A stretch of 64,000 nucleotides of DNA from Comamonas sp. lk (GCA_945869165.1 CAMBNY010000001.1:62001-126000), one strand, 5' to 3'. Shown: positions 39,800-51,253, numbered from the stretch's first letter. Made by a program: numbers and translations. Notes: a model not told the origin generated them from the sequence alone.

Positions 39800-40891
39800 T
39801 CAAGTGCCTTTAGAGATAGTGATCGACGGAAACTTAGAAGAGAAGTCTTTGTTCTTCGCCGCTATCGCCACCGCCACTTTGCGCGCCACGGCCATATAGA
39901 TAGCTGCTACATCGCCCTCAGGGTCGGACACCACGGTGGGCTGGCCGCTATCGGCCTGCAAACGGATTTGCATGTCCAAAGGCAGCGCACCTAAGTAGTC
40001 CATCTCGTATTCCTCGGCCAACTTACGCCCACCATCGGCACCGAAAATGTGCTCTACATGCTTGCAGTTGCTGCACACATGCACCGCCATGTTTTCCACA
40101 ATGCCCAAAATCGGCACGCCCACTTTTTCAAACATCTTGATGCCTTTTTTGGCATCGAGCAGCGCAATGTCTTGCGGCGTGGTGACCACGACTGCCCCAG
40201 TCATGGGCACGCGCTGCGACAAGGTCAGTTGGATATCGCCGGTGCCCGGTGGCATGTCGACAATCAAATAATCGAGTTCGCGCCAGTTGGTTTGGCGCAG
40301 CAGTTGCTCCAATGCCTGCGTGGCCATGGGGCCGCGCCAGATCATGGCCTGGTCTTGGTCCACCAAAAACCCGATGGACATGACTTGAACGCCATAGTTT
40401 TCCATCGGCTCCATGGTCTTGCCGTCGGCGCTGGCGGGTTTGCCGCTAATGCCCATCATCATGGGGATGCTGGGGCCGTAAATATCCGCGTCGAGCAAGC
40501 CCACGCTGGCACCCTCAGCGGCCAGGGCCAGGGCCAGGTTCACGGCAGTAGTGCTCTTGCCCACACCACCCTTGCCCGAGGCCACCGCCACAATATTTTT
40601 CACGCCAGGCAAAAGTTGCACGCCGCGCTGCACCGCATGCGCGGCGATCTTGGTGTGTAAATTGACGGTGACTTGCTTGACGCCATCCAAGGCCTGCACC
40701 GCCGCCGTCAAGGCCTGGCGCAGCGAGTCCAACTGGCTTTTGGCCGGGTAGCCCAGCTCTATGTCAAAGGCCACCGCGTCTTGCGCAATCTGCACATTGC
40801 GCACCGCTTTGGTCGATACAAAATCCCGCCCTGTGTTGGGGTCTATTACCTGCTTGAGGGCATCCAACACACCCTGTTCTGTCACTGCCAT
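39800..40891 (-). CDS. mrp: Iron-sulfur cluster carrier protein Mrp/ApbC
   Basis: A P-loop NTPase scaffold for Fe-S clusters, 363 residues. An N-terminal MIP18-like domain (about 1-85) is followed by Walker A ASGKGGVGKSTTA, the SIMIBI-class GLLDADIYGPSIPMM segment and the cluster-ligand pair CSNCKH near residue 285. The start is the ATG at 40889-40891 with GGAG upstream, not the longer frame. It could supply clusters to the Fe-S-rich formate dehydrogenase and Nuo, but is a general factor. Confidence 0.94.
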   Translation of the reverse strand: MAVTEQGVLDALKQVIDPNTGRDFVSTKAVRNVQIAQDAVAFDIELGYPAKSQLDSLRQALTAAVQALDGVKQVTVNLHTKIAAHAVQRGVQLLPGVKNIVAVASGKGGVGKSTTAVNLALALAAEGASVGLLDADIYGPSIPMMMGISGKPASADGKTMEPMENYGVQVMSIGFLVDQDQAMIWRGPMATQALEQLLRQTNWRELDYLIVDMPPGTGDIQLTLSQRVPMTGAVVVTTPQDIALLDAKKGIKMFEKVGVPILGIVENMAVHVCSNCKHVEHIFGADGGRKLAEEYEMDYLGALPLDMQIRLQADSGQPTVVSDPEGDVAAIYMAVARKVAVAIAAKNKDFSSKFPSITISKGT

Positions 40892-40988
40892 TGCATTCTC
40901 CGCAAAGGGCCATAGTCTAGCCCTGCGGCCCATGGCCTTGGTGAGTAGCGGACTTGCGCTTGCCCCAGGGCTCGCTACTATTGGGCGC

Positions 40989-42203
40989 ATGCCCACGGCA
41001 CTCCCCGCACCTTCCAAGTCCAGCGCGCACAACGCGCTGGTGCTCAGTGGTGGCGGCGCGCGGGCGGCTTACCAGGTGGGCGTGCTGCAAACCATCGCCG
41101 CCATCCGCCGTGAACAGGGGCAGGCCCACGGGCCCAATCCCTTTCCTATCCTGAGCGGCACCTCGGCTGGCGCGATCAATGCCGCTGCATTGGCCTGTGG
41201 CGCGGATGACTTTGATAAGGCCGTGGCCCACATGGCCCACACCTGGCAACATATTCATGCCGAGCAGGTCTACCACGTCAGCGGCTTGCGCATGCTGCGC
41301 GCCGGTGCCCGCTGGCTGGGGCTGTTGTCGCTGGGCTGGTTGCTGACGCGCTGGTGGCGCATCAAGCCACGCTCTTTGCTGGACAACGCGCCGCTGGAAG
41401 ACTTGCTAGCCAAGATGGTGGCGCTGGGCCGCCTGCCGCATATGCTGCAAGGCGGGCACCTCAAGGCCCTGGCGGTTAGTGCCTCAAGCTACACCACCGG
41501 CCAGCATGTCACGTTTTTTCAGGGCGCCAAAGAGGTGCAAGAGTGGCAGCGCTCGCAGCGCTTTGGCGTGCGTGCCGGTATCAGCCACACGCATTTAATG
41601 GCCTCTGCGGCTATTCCCTTTATCTTTCCGGCCAAGGCCTTGCCGCTGCACCGGCACCAAGAATATTTTGGCGATGGGTCTATGCGCCAAAGCGCACCCT
41701 TGTCGCCGGCCATCCGGCTGGGGGCCGAGCGGATATTGGTCATAGGCGCCGGGCGCATGGCCGAGCCGCATGAACCAGCGCAGGCGCAAGCGGGGCATTA
41801 CCCCTCCCTAGCGCAAATTGCCGGGCATGCCATGTCCAGCATATTTCTGGATGCACTGGCAGTGGACGTGGAGCGCATGCAGCGCATTAACCAGACCATC
41901 GCCCTGGTGCCGCCCGAGGTACGCACCACCAGCAGCCTGCGCCCGGTGGAGGTGCTGGTCATCGCGCCCAGCCAGCGCCTAGACGACATCGCCAGCCGCC
42001 ATGTGGGCGCCTTGCCGGTGGCGGTGCGCAGCCTGCTGGGCGGCGTAGGCATTTCGGCAGCGCCACAAGACGCCAAGGGCGCGGCCCTGGCCAGCTACCT
42101 CTTGTTTGAAGCGGCCTATACCGGCGAACTCATGGCCCTGGGCCGCGCCGATGCGTTGGCGCAAAGGGCCGCAATCTGCGGCTTTTTTGGCTGGGCGGAC
42201 TAA
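40989..42203 (+). CDS. Patatin-like phospholipase
   Basis: A 404-residue serine lipase/acylhydrolase with the Ser-Asp dyad. The oxyanion motif GGGARAAYQ is near residue 21, the nucleophile elbow GTSAGAI near 62 and the catalytic Asp in FGDGSMRQ (the usual DG[A/G] dyad). There is no signal peptide, so it is probably cytoplasmic or membrane-associated. The start ATG at 40989 is preferred because the upstream in-frame extension is antisense to the mrp 5-prime end. It is divergent from mrp and precedes metG. Confidence 0.88.
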   Translation: MPTALPAPSKSSAHNALVLSGGGARAAYQVGVLQTIAAIRREQGQAHGPNPFPILSGTSAGAINAAALACGADDFDKAVAHMAHTWQHIHAEQVYHVSGLRMLRAGARWLGLLSLGWLLTRWWRIKPRSLLDNAPLEDLLAKMVALGRLPHMLQGGHLKALAVSASSYTTGQHVTFFQGAKEVQEWQRSQRFGVRAGISHTHLMASAAIPFIFPAKALPLHRHQEYFGDGSMRQSAPLSPAIRLGAERILVIGAGRMAEPHEPAQAQAGHYPSLAQIAGHAMSSIFLDALAVDVERMQRINQTIALVPPEVRTTSSLRPVEVLVIAPSQRLDDIASRHVGALPVAVRSLLGGVGISAAPQDAKGAALASYLLFEAAYTGELMALGRADALAQRAAICGFFGWAD

Positions 42204-42254
42204 AATCTGCCCCTTTTGCCTCGTACGGGCGGCTGTCAAAGCTGCCACGCCACC

Positions 42255-44402
<2,148 letters not shown>

Positions 44403-44405
44403 GCC

Positions 44406-46016
44406 ATGGCGAGCGCGCAGCCCTCTACCTCGCTGGACTTTGACGTTCTGATTGTCGGCAGCGGCCTGGCCGGGCTGAGTTCGGCGCTGCTGCTATCCAG
44501 CAAATACCGCGTCGCCGTCATTACCAAACGCGCCGTGCGCGAGGGCTCCAGCGGTTGGGCCCAAGGCGGTATCGCCGCCGTTTGGGACAAGACCGATAGC
44601 TTTGCCTCGCATGTGGACGACACCCTGATAGCAGGCGCAGGTTTGTGCGATATGGCCGCCACGCAGTTTGTGGTGGAGCAAGCGCCGCAGGCAATTGCCT
44701 GGTTGCAGTCCCTGGGCGTGCCCTTTAGCACCGAGGACAACGGCGACTTACACCTGACGCGCGAAGGCGGCCATAGCGCGCGACGCATCGTGCATGTGAC
44801 AGACGCCACGGGTGCAGCCGTGCAGCGCACCCTCATTGAGCGCGTGCAGCAAACCGCCAACATCACGCTATTTGAAAACCATACGCTGGTGGACCTGATC
44901 ACCACGGACAAAGTACCTGACCCCAAGACTGCGGAACGCCGCTGCCTGGGCCTGTACGCGCTGGACGAAGACAGCGACGAGGTGCTGACCTTCCGTGCGC
45001 CGCACACCTTGCTGGCCACGGGCGGCGCGGGCAAGGTGTATCTGTACACCACCAACCCCGACACCGCCACCGGCGACGGCATCGCCGCTGCCTGGCGCGC
45101 CGGTTGCCGGGTGCAGAACATGGAGTTCATCCAGTTCCACCCCACCTGCCTGTACCACCCGCACGCCAAGTCGTTCCTGATCAGCGAAGCGGTGCGCGGC
45201 GAAGGCGGGCGTTTGCTCTTGCCCGACGGCACGCGCTTTATGCCCCAACACGATGCGCGCGCCGAACTGGCCCCGCGCGACGTGGTAGCCCGCGCCATTG
45301 ACTTTGAGATGAAAAAAGGCGGCTTTGATTGCGTGTACTTAGATATATCGCACCAGTCGCTGGCCTTTATCCAGGAGCACTTCCCCAATATCTATGCACG
45401 CTGCCTGGAGCTGGGCATCGACATCAGCCGCGCACCGATTCCGGTGGTGCCTGCTGCGCACTACACCTGCGGCGGCGTGCTGGCCGATTTGCAGGGCCGC
45501 ACCGACCTAGCGGGTTTGTACGCCATCGGCGAAGCAGCGTGCAGCGGCCTGCATGGCGCCAACCGACTAGCCAGTAATTCGCTGTTGGAATGCATGGTGT
45601 TTGCCCGCGCCGCCAGCCAGGACATTGAAAATAGCCACCTCAGCGCGCCGCCCGCCCTGCCCGCGTGGGACGACAGCCGGGTGACGGACGCCGACGAATC
45701 GGTGGTGATTTCGCACAACTGGGACGAGCTGCGCCGCTTTATGTGGGACTACGTGGGCATCGTGCGCACCAACAAGCGCCTGGAGCGGGCCGCGCACCGT
45801 ATCGCGTTGCTGCAAGGTGAGATCAACGAGTTTTACGCCAACTTCCACGTCAGCCGCGACCTGCTGGAATTGCGCAACCTGGTGCAAGTGGCCGACCTGA
45901 TAGTCCAAAGCGCCCGCGCCCGCCACGAAAGCCGCGGCCTGCACTTCAGCCGGGATTACCCGGACATGCTGCCGCAGGCGCTGCCTACGACTTTGGCCCC
46001 TAACAAAAAGGGCTGA
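44406..46016 (+). CDS. nadB: L-aspartate oxidase
   Basis: FAD enzyme that oxidises L-aspartate to iminoaspartate, the first step of de novo NAD synthesis. At 536 residues it matches the family (about 540). The N-terminal FAD motif [15 protein letters not shown], the [13 protein letters not shown] segment, EFIQFHPTC and the active-site [19 protein letters not shown] are all present. It starts three bases after metG and is probably co-transcribed. nadA and nadC are not in the window. Confidence 0.96.
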   Translation: MASAQPSTSLDFDVLIVGSGLAGLSSALLLSSKYRVAVITKRAVREGSSGWAQGGIAAVWDKTDSFASHVDDTLIAGAGLCDMAATQFVVEQAPQAIAWLQSLGVPFSTEDNGDLHLTREGGHSARRIVHVTDATGAAVQRTLIERVQQTANITLFENHTLVDLITTDKVPDPKTAERRCLGLYALDEDSDEVLTFRAPHTLLATGGAGKVYLYTTNPDTATGDGIAAAWRAGCRVQNMEFIQFHPTCLYHPHAKSFLISEAVRGEGGRLLLPDGTRFMPQHDARAELAPRDVVARAIDFEMKKGGFDCVYLDISHQSLAFIQEHFPNIYARCLELGIDISRAPIPVVPAAHYTCGGVLADLQGRTDLAGLYAIGEAACSGLHGANRLASNSLLECMVFARAASQDIENSHLSAPPALPAWDDSRVTDADESVVISHNWDELRRFMWDYVGIVRTNKRLERAAHRIALLQGEINEFYANFHVSRDLLELRNLVQVADLIVQSARARHESRGLHFSRDYPDMLPQALPTTLAPNKKG

Positions 46017-46031
46017 CGATGTAGCGCCCCA

Positions 46032-46168
46032 TAGGGAAGGTCTGCATAAGTCCGTCATCGCGAGGAGTGCAGCGACGCGGCGATCCATAAATCATTGATT
46101 GGCAAGCAAAAATGGATTGCTTCGCTGCGCTCGCAATGACGGGTTTGGACTTATTCAGAGGTTCCTTA
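46032..46168. repeat. Dispersed inverted-repeat element, copy B
   Basis: A 137-base imperfect palindrome with 22-base terminal inverted repeats (TAGGGAAGGTCTGCATAAGT at the left; 18 of 22 positions matched at the right end). The left half contains the ATCGCGAGGAGTGCAGCGAC segment and the right half GGATTGCTTCGCTGCGCTCG. It lies between the nadB stop and the HigA-like gene. It has no coding capacity, so MITE-like is the best description. Confidence 0.8.
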
Positions 46169-46207
46169 GCGGCGCGTATCGCTAAAGTAATTGCAAAGAC
46201 TCATTGC

Positions 46208-46537
46208 TCAGGCTGCAGAAGTACGCACCCGCTTGGCCTGCGGTTTAAGCCGTATTTCCACCGTGCGCCCTACCGCGCCTGCCGCTTTGATCAAGGTATC
46301 GAGTTGAATGGACAAGTTACTGGGGTCCAGTACCCGGTCTAATTGCGAGCGGCTGGTGGCCATGCGCTGCGCCATCAGCACCTTACTTAGATTTCCTGTC
46401 TGCATCGCATCTTCTAGTTGCTCTGCCAAGGCGCGTTTAAGCGCGCGCGCCTGCACTAATTCAAATAGGCCGTCTTCCTTCAAGAAGTCGTCAAAATCAC
46501 TGCCCCGATGAGGGTTTGTTTTAACTACTTTAGCCAT
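46208..46537 (-). CDS. XRE-family HigA-like antitoxin, apparently orphaned
   Basis: A 109-residue helix-turn-helix protein. The HTH region is about 48-85 (GNLSKVLMAQRMATSRSQLD and following), preceded by a helical N-terminus typical of HigA antitoxins paired with Gp49/DUF891-type HigB toxins. The C-terminus is basic (KPQAKRVRTSAA). Immediately upstream, overlapping its start, is only the first 26 codons of such a toxin, so the antitoxin seems to have lost its partner. It probably still binds DNA. Confidence 0.75.
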   Translation of the reverse strand: MAKVVKTNPHRGSDFDDFLKEDGLFELVQARALKRALAEQLEDAMQTGNLSKVLMAQRMATSRSQLDRVLDPSNLSIQLDTLIKAAGAVGRTVEIRLKPQAKRVRTSAA

Positions 46538-46605
46538 TCACGAACTGGCTCGGCGCCGCTGGCGCTGCGGTAAAAAATCGCAGGGATTTTTCTCAAGGGC
46601 GTCAT
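46525..46605 (-). pseudogene. Truncated HigB/Gp49-type toxin remnant
   Basis: An ATG at 46603-46605 opens a frame of 26 codons (MTPLRKIPAIFYRSASGAEP, then VREWLK) ending in TAG at 46525-46527 inside the antitoxin start. This is the characteristic N-terminus of DUF891/Gp49 HigB toxins (IPAVFYRT..G.EPVREWL). The remaining roughly 85 residues, including the catalytic part, are absent. The simplest explanation is an internal deletion joining the toxin 5-prime end to the antitoxin start. Confidence 0.65.
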
Positions 46606-46815
46606 GCCCGAAATGTACCTCATAAAGTACTTACTCGGAAGTTTGGCGCCACACTTTGCCGACACATCCTTGATTCGACAAGGGCATGCACTCTTGCCTT
46701 AGACGCTTACCCATGTAGGTAGCGATGTGTGCCAGTGCCTCAGCTAATCGACCCTCTCCCACACATGACACCGTACTCTCGCACGATAAAAATCTGATAA
46801 AAACATGTTAAATTC

Positions 46816-46833
46816 AAATAAATCTATTTATTT
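46816..46833 (+). promoter_or_regulatory. AT-rich perfect inverted repeat upstream of the cvpA-like gene
   Basis: AAATAAAT (46816-46823) and ATTTATTT (46826-46833) form a perfect 8-base inverted repeat with a two-base spacer, in the most AT-rich 60 bases of the window and 57 bases before the cvpA-like start. It could be an operator or part of a promoter. The remainder of 46606-46890 shows nothing recognisable. Confidence 0.35.
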
Positions 46834-46890
46834 ATCAAAATAAACAGATTAAATCCCTTAGCTCAGCCTCCACGAGGAAATAGTGCATAC

Positions 46891-47358
46891 ATGACAAACC
46901 TGGATTGGCTCTTCACCGCGACGCTGCTTATAGCCATGGCGGTGGGCGCTTACCGGGGTTGGATGCCGCAGGCGCTGTCGATGTTGAGTCTGGTGCTAGC
47001 GCTGTTTGCGGTGGTCTATTTAGGACCCATCGTCGGCGCCCATTTACCGCTGAGCGGGCCGGGTGAGAGTCTGCGTCAGGGTCTAGGGGCTTTGTTGGCC
47101 TTGGTAGTTACGCTGTATGTAGGCCAGTTGGGCGTACGCCTGCACCGCCATATGTTCCACCATAGTGGAGTGCAACCGGCGCACCGCACCGTGGGCGCCG
47201 TGTTCGGCCTGGTCAGTGGCCTGATGATTTGCCTAGGGCTCAGCACCTTGATTGAGCTGACCGAACTGCGCGAGGAAAGTTGGTGGCAGGGTTCTGTCGA
47301 AAAGCACATGACTGAAGCCGTGCTAAACCGGCTCAAGGCCACGCCACCCGCGAATTAG
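46891..47358 (+). CDS. CvpA-family inner-membrane protein
   Basis: A 155-residue membrane protein with four hydrophobic segments (about 6-25, 28-50, 65-85 and 100-125). The opening NLDWLFTATLLIAMAVGAYR and the glycine/leucine pattern resemble CvpA (colicin V production protein) family members. It is not next to purF or dedD, where the canonical cvpA lies, so it is probably a paralogue. GAGGAAA at 46874-46880 is the ribosome site. The function is unknown beyond membrane association. Confidence 0.72.
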   Translation: MTNLDWLFTATLLIAMAVGAYRGWMPQALSMLSLVLALFAVVYLGPIVGAHLPLSGPGESLRQGLGALLALVVTLYVGQLGVRLHRHMFHHSGVQPAHRTVGAVFGLVSGLMICLGLSTLIELTELREESWWQGSVEKHMTEAVLNRLKATPPAN

Positions 47359-47495
47359 TTCTTTTCAAGGCTAGGCAGGCGCTCCTGCATGGCGACCTGC
47401 ACCGTGCGCCAGGCCTTTTCCATTTGGGCCACGGTCTCGCCCACGCCATAGGTGGCGACGCTCATGCCCAGGATAAATGCGATTATGTGACTCAT
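47355..47495 (-). CDS. Possible 46-residue small protein
   Basis: A short frame (ATG at 47493-47495, TAA at 47355-47357) convergent with the cvpA-like gene and overlapping its stop codon. The product starts MSHIIAFILGMSVATYGVGE and continues with an amphipathic helix (VAQMEKAWRTVQVAMQERL). The N-terminus is hydrophobic enough for membrane association. The ribosome site is weak (GAAAG). It may be a real small protein or chance. Confidence 0.35.
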   Translation of the reverse strand: MSHIIAFILGMSVATYGVGETVAQMEKAWRTVQVAMQERLPSLEKN

Positions 47496-47583
47496 GCTGC
47501 TAGCTTTCAGTGGCTGTACCAAATAGTGGGCCTACTTAGGTATCGGCATCAGCCGCCCAAAACTTGAGCCCGCGCAGCCCGCC

Positions 47584-48243
47584 TTACCAACGCTGCCGCA
47601 AAACCCCCGCCTGCAACTCCAAGCCGCGCGCGCCCACGGCGTGCGCCTCGGCCTCGTCGTGGGTCACCCACACCACCGCCATCGGCCAGCGGGCAATATG
47701 CTGGGCAAACTCGGCGCGCAAGCTGACGCGTAGTTGCGCATCCAGCGCCGAAAAAGGCTCGTCCAGCAAGAGCACACGCGGGCGCGTGATGAGCGCGCGC
47801 GCCAGCGCCACCCGTTGTTGCTCGCCGCCCGATAGCTGCCAGACGCGGCCCAGCGCATGGTCCGCCATGCCAAATCGCTGCAACATGGCCAGCGCCTGCG
47901 CACGTGCTTGGCTGCGGCGTTGGCCCTGCTCTACCAGGCCAAAAGCTACGTTGTCCTGCACAGTCAGGTGCGGAAACAAGGCAAAGTCTTGAAACATCAG
48001 GGCAAAGCGGCGCAGGTGGGCGGGCAAGGTGCTGATGTCCTGCCCTTGGCAAAAGACCTGTCCGCTGTCGGCCGCTTCCAGCCCGGCGATGATTTTGAGC
48101 AAGGTGCTTTTACCGCTGCCCGAGGGGCCCAAAATGGCCACGGTCTCGCCGCTGGCCACGTGCAAATGCAGGCCAGCGAGCAGCACCCGTGGCGCGGCAC
48201 CCGGCGCCTGCCAGTGTTTGACGATATTGCGTAATTCAAGCAT
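47584..48243 (-). CDS. thiQ: Thiamine ABC transporter ATP-binding protein
   Basis: ATPase of the thiamine/TPP importer, 219 residues. Walker A GPSGSGKST at about 38-46, signature LSGGEQQRVALARAL and Walker B VLLLDEPFSALD are intact. It overlaps thiP by eight bases and is the last gene of the thiBPQ set. The assignment to thiamine rests on thiB and the TPP riboswitch upstream. Confidence 0.93.
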   Translation of the reverse strand: MLELRNIVKHWQAPGAAPRVLLAGLHLHVASGETVAILGPSGSGKSTLLKIIAGLEAADSGQVFCQGQDISTLPAHLRRFALMFQDFALFPHLTVQDNVAFGLVEQGQRRSQARAQALAMLQRFGMADHALGRVWQLSGGEQQRVALARALITRPRVLLLDEPFSALDAQLRVSLRAEFAQHIARWPMAVVWVTHDEAEAHAVGARGLELQAGVLRQRW

Positions 48244-49834
48244 GGAGCGAAGGGTTTAAGGGGTCGTCGCGGCCAGGCCACTCCAGCAGCATAAACGCCG
48301 CAAAGGCCAGCGCCATCAGCGCGCAAGAAAGCACCAGCGCCGAAGCGTAGTGCGTTTGCCCCGGACGGCCCAAATGCTCGTAAATGAGGGTAGTCAAAGT
48401 GGCCCACTCGGGCCGGCTTAAAAACAGCGTGACCGCAAACTCGCCCACGGCCGTGGCCGCTGCAAAGGCCATGCCCCGGCGCAAAGCGGGCTGCAAGAGC
48501 GGCCAGCGCACACGCCAAAAGGCACGCCAGGGCGATGCGCCCAGACTGGCCGCTGCGTGCATATAGTGCGCAGGCATACCGTCCAGCGCCGAGGCCAAAG
48601 CCTTGGCGATAAACGGATAGGCCAGCAAAGCATAGGCCGCTACCAGCAGCGGCGCGCTGGCCGTCCAGGCCGGGTAAAGCAACAGCAAGCCAAAGGCCAC
48701 CAACACCGGCGACACCACAAAAGGTAAAAACGCGATCGCCCGCAACAAGGCCCAGCGCTGCGCCGCCATGGCGTGGCACACCCCGAGCACAGTCGCCAGC
48801 ACCAACGCCGATGCAGAAAAACGCAAGGTATTCCACAGCGCATGCAAGGTGTCGGGCTCCAGCAACACGGCCCAAGCAGCAGCACCGGCCCCCACCGCGC
48901 GGGCCACAATCGCCAGCACCGGGGCCGCGCAGACCAGACCCAGCATCAGCACCGTCAGCCACACCGCCAACCACTGCCCGGCGCTGTTCGGCCTGCGGCG
49001 CGCGATGCGGTCCGCGCGCAGCGGCGTGGCTAATCGCCGCTCCAAAATCGCATAGGCCAGCGCACAAGGCGCGGTAAGGCACAGCGTCCAGACCGCCAAC
49101 ACGCCGGCCTGGTTGATTTGGAGTTCATAGGCCACCAGGGTGTAAATCTCCACCTCCACGGTGGCATAGCCCGGCCCTCCCAGCACCAGCGCCAATCCAA
49201 AACCAGCAAAGCAATACAAAAACACCAGGCACAAGGCCGACATCAACCAAGGCGCAATAGCGGGCCACTCGATGCGCCAAAACGCACGCCAAGGCGTGGC
49301 GCCCAGCGTGCGCGCCGCTGCCACACGCGATGCGCTGACTTGCTCTAGGGCCTCGGTCGCTGCGCGCACCAGTACGCACAAATTGAAAAACACATTGCCA
49401 TAGAGCAGCAAATACGGCGTGCCCTGCCAAGACGCGCCGCCCCAGCGCTGCCACAGGCCTTGCGGCCCGGCCAGAGCCAGCACACCCATGGCCGCGACCA
49501 AAGTGGGCACCACAAAAGGCAGCATCAAAGCGCGCAAGAGCCAGCTGCGCCCGGCAAATTCCAGCCGGGCCAGCACCCAGGCCATCGGCAGGCCCAGCAC
49601 CAGCACCAACACACAGGTGATACCCGCTTGCAGACCCGACCACAGTAGCCGCCAACGCAAATACGGGTCTTGCAAAGGCGCAAGCCAAGCCGCATCGCTA
49701 CTGCCTACGTCAGCGGCTTCGGCCAGCAGGCGAAGCGCGGGCGCGATCAGCACCGCCAGCAAAAACACGAGTGGCAGGCACGCCAGCGCCCAGTCGCCCG
49801 CCGCGATAGACAAGGCCTTGCGCGGCTTATGCAT
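48236..49834 (-). CDS. thiP: Thiamine ABC transporter permease
   Basis: Fused double permease of 532 residues with about 12 membrane segments, close to E. coli ThiP (536). Two binding-protein-dependent transport signatures, one per half, contact ThiQ: the EAA-like loops around SRVAAARTLGATPWRAFWRI and AAASLGASPWRAFWRV. I chose the ATG at 49832-49834 (AGGTG upstream) over a GTG six codons earlier. A tandem pair of palindromic repeats separates it from thiB. Confidence 0.93.
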   Translation of the reverse strand: MHKPRKALSIAAGDWALACLPLVFLLAVLIAPALRLLAEAADVGSSDAAWLAPLQDPYLRWRLLWSGLQAGITCVLVLVLGLPMAWVLARLEFAGRSWLLRALMLPFVVPTLVAAMGVLALAGPQGLWQRWGGASWQGTPYLLLYGNVFFNLCVLVRAATEALEQVSASRVAAARTLGATPWRAFWRIEWPAIAPWLMSALCLVFLYCFAGFGLALVLGGPGYATVEVEIYTLVAYELQINQAGVLAVWTLCLTAPCALAYAILERRLATPLRADRIARRRPNSAGQWLAVWLTVLMLGLVCAAPVLAIVARAVGAGAAAWAVLLEPDTLHALWNTLRFSASALVLATVLGVCHAMAAQRWALLRAIAFLPFVVSPVLVAFGLLLLYPAWTASAPLLVAAYALLAYPFIAKALASALDGMPAHYMHAAASLGASPWRAFWRVRWPLLQPALRRGMAFAAATAVGEFAVTLFLSRPEWATLTTLIYEHLGRPGQTHYASALVLSCALMALAFAAFMLLEWPGRDDPLNPSLHA

Positions 49835-49894
49835 AGCGCTTTGCACCTGCACATTGGCTGGTGCCTATTACATAGACGAAGCACTCTTTGCTCG

Positions 49895-50046
49895 CGTCAC
49901 TGCGAGGAGCGAAGCGACGCGGCAGTCCATCAATCCATGGATTGCCACGGCCTGCGGCCTCGCGACATCCCGTCACTGCGAGGAGCGACGCGACGCGGCA
50001 GTCCATGAATCCATGGATTGCCACGGCCTGCGGCCTCGCAATGACG
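49895..50046. repeat. Tandem pair of palindromic repeat units
   Basis: Two 76-base units (49895-49970 and 49971-50046) in direct tandem, almost identical. Each begins CGTCACTGCGAGGAGCGA and ends with the approximate reverse complement (TGCGGCCTCGCAATGACG in the second), so each can fold as a hairpin. They share the core CGTCA.TGCGAGGAGCG..GCGACGCGGC with the elements at 38025 and 46032 but lack the outer 22-base ends. They lie between thiB and thiP. Confidence 0.85.
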
Positions 50047-50117
50047 CGCTTGGCGTATTGCAATAGGGTCATAGCGCGTTGATCCGAAGCAAGCAAGGCG
50101 GGGTGCCTAAAAAGGCT

Positions 50118-51167
50118 TTACTTCAACACCACTTGCGTCCAGCGCGCCACCCAGGCGGCGCCTTTGTCGGCGATGTCTTTGTCCGAAGGCGCATCGGCTT
50201 TGGCAGGTTCAGGCGCGAACTTCATGACGTCGGCACGCGCTACACCGGACTCGACTGGGTACATCCACATCTCGGTTTGCAATTGCTTTTGCACTTCTGC
50301 AGAGCGCATAAATTCGATAAATTTTTCTGCGGCAGGACGGGCCTGTCCGCCCTTGACCAAAGCCACGCCTTCGACTTGTTTAAAAACCGCGCCAGGCAGG
50401 CTGAGGCTACCGGTCGGCGGCTGGGTGAGCTTTTCTTTGCTGTAAAACAATTCGGCTGCAGGGCTGGTGGCGTAGCTGACCACCAGGGGGCGGGCGCCGC
50501 CTTCGGCGCGGCTGAAGTCGGTGTAGTAAGCCTCGCTCCAACCCTTGGCTACTTTCACGCCACCCTTGCGCATACGCGCCCACCAGTCAAAGGCTTTTTC
50601 CTCGCCCATCGCGCCAATCGTGGCGAGCAAAAATGCATAGCCCGTGCTGGAAGTGGCTGGGTTTTGCACCACCAGCAAGCGAGCCATCGCGGGTTGCGCC
50701 AAGTCATCCAAGCTGCTTGGCAAAGCGAGATTGCGCTTGGCAAACCATTGCACGTCGTAGTTAATCGTGACATAGCCGTAATCCACCGGAACCAAAGGCG
50801 CGGGCAGCGTCTGCGCTGCGGCGCGTTGGCTGGCCGGGCCGCTGTAGGCATCCAGCACATCCGCAGCAATCGCTTTAGCGGCCAAGGTGTTGTCGATGCC
50901 ATAGACCACATCGGCAATCGGCGCTTTGCGGGTCAGGATCAGCTTGTTGAGCATCTCGCCAGCATCGCCTGCTTTGCTGATGCGCAGCTTGACGCCGGCC
51001 TCTTTTTCAAACTGCGCCAGCAAAGGCTTGGGCACGCCAAAAGAGCTGTGCGTCAGCACCCGCAATTCTTGGGCTGCGCTGGCAAAACTCGCGCCCATCA
51101 ATGCGCCGCCCAGCAGCGTGGTGGCCAGCGCTTTGCGCCGTGAAAATAAAAAAATGCCGTGTTGCAT
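50118..51167 (-). CDS. thiB: Thiamine-binding periplasmic protein
   Basis: Solute-binding protein of the thiamine importer, 349 residues. A twin-arginine-like or Sec signal (RRKALATTLLGGALMGASFA, cleavage near SAAQ) is followed by ELRVLTHSSFGVPKPLLAQFE, the typical ThiB start, and KIGDAGEMLNKL-like ligand-lobe sequence (KAGDAGEMLNKLILT). The start ATG at 51165-51167 has AAGG upstream; codons further upstream lie in the leader. It is preceded by a TPP riboswitch. Confidence 0.94.
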   Translation of the reverse strand: MQHGIFLFSRRKALATTLLGGALMGASFASAAQELRVLTHSSFGVPKPLLAQFEKEAGVKLRISKAGDAGEMLNKLILTRKAPIADVVYGIDNTLAAKAIAADVLDAYSGPASQRAAAQTLPAPLVPVDYGYVTINYDVQWFAKRNLALPSSLDDLAQPAMARLLVVQNPATSSTGYAFLLATIGAMGEEKAFDWWARMRKGGVKVAKGWSEAYYTDFSRAEGGARPLVVSYATSPAAELFYSKEKLTQPPTGSLSLPGAVFKQVEGVALVKGGQARPAAEKFIEFMRSAEVQKQLQTEMWMYPVESGVARADVMKFAPEPAKADAPSDKDIADKGAAWVARWTQVVLK

Positions 51168-51253
51168 GGAATACCTTTTTAACGTTTCAAAACAATCCAG
51201 CATGGATGTATGAAACGAAAAAGAGGCCCACAGAACACGGCATTTTCCCCATC

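Noticed and set aside
49895..50046. CRISPR or tRNA-like structures in the thi operon
   Set aside because: Only two contiguous 76-base units, palindromic rather than cloverleaf, sharing sequence with the dispersed repeats.
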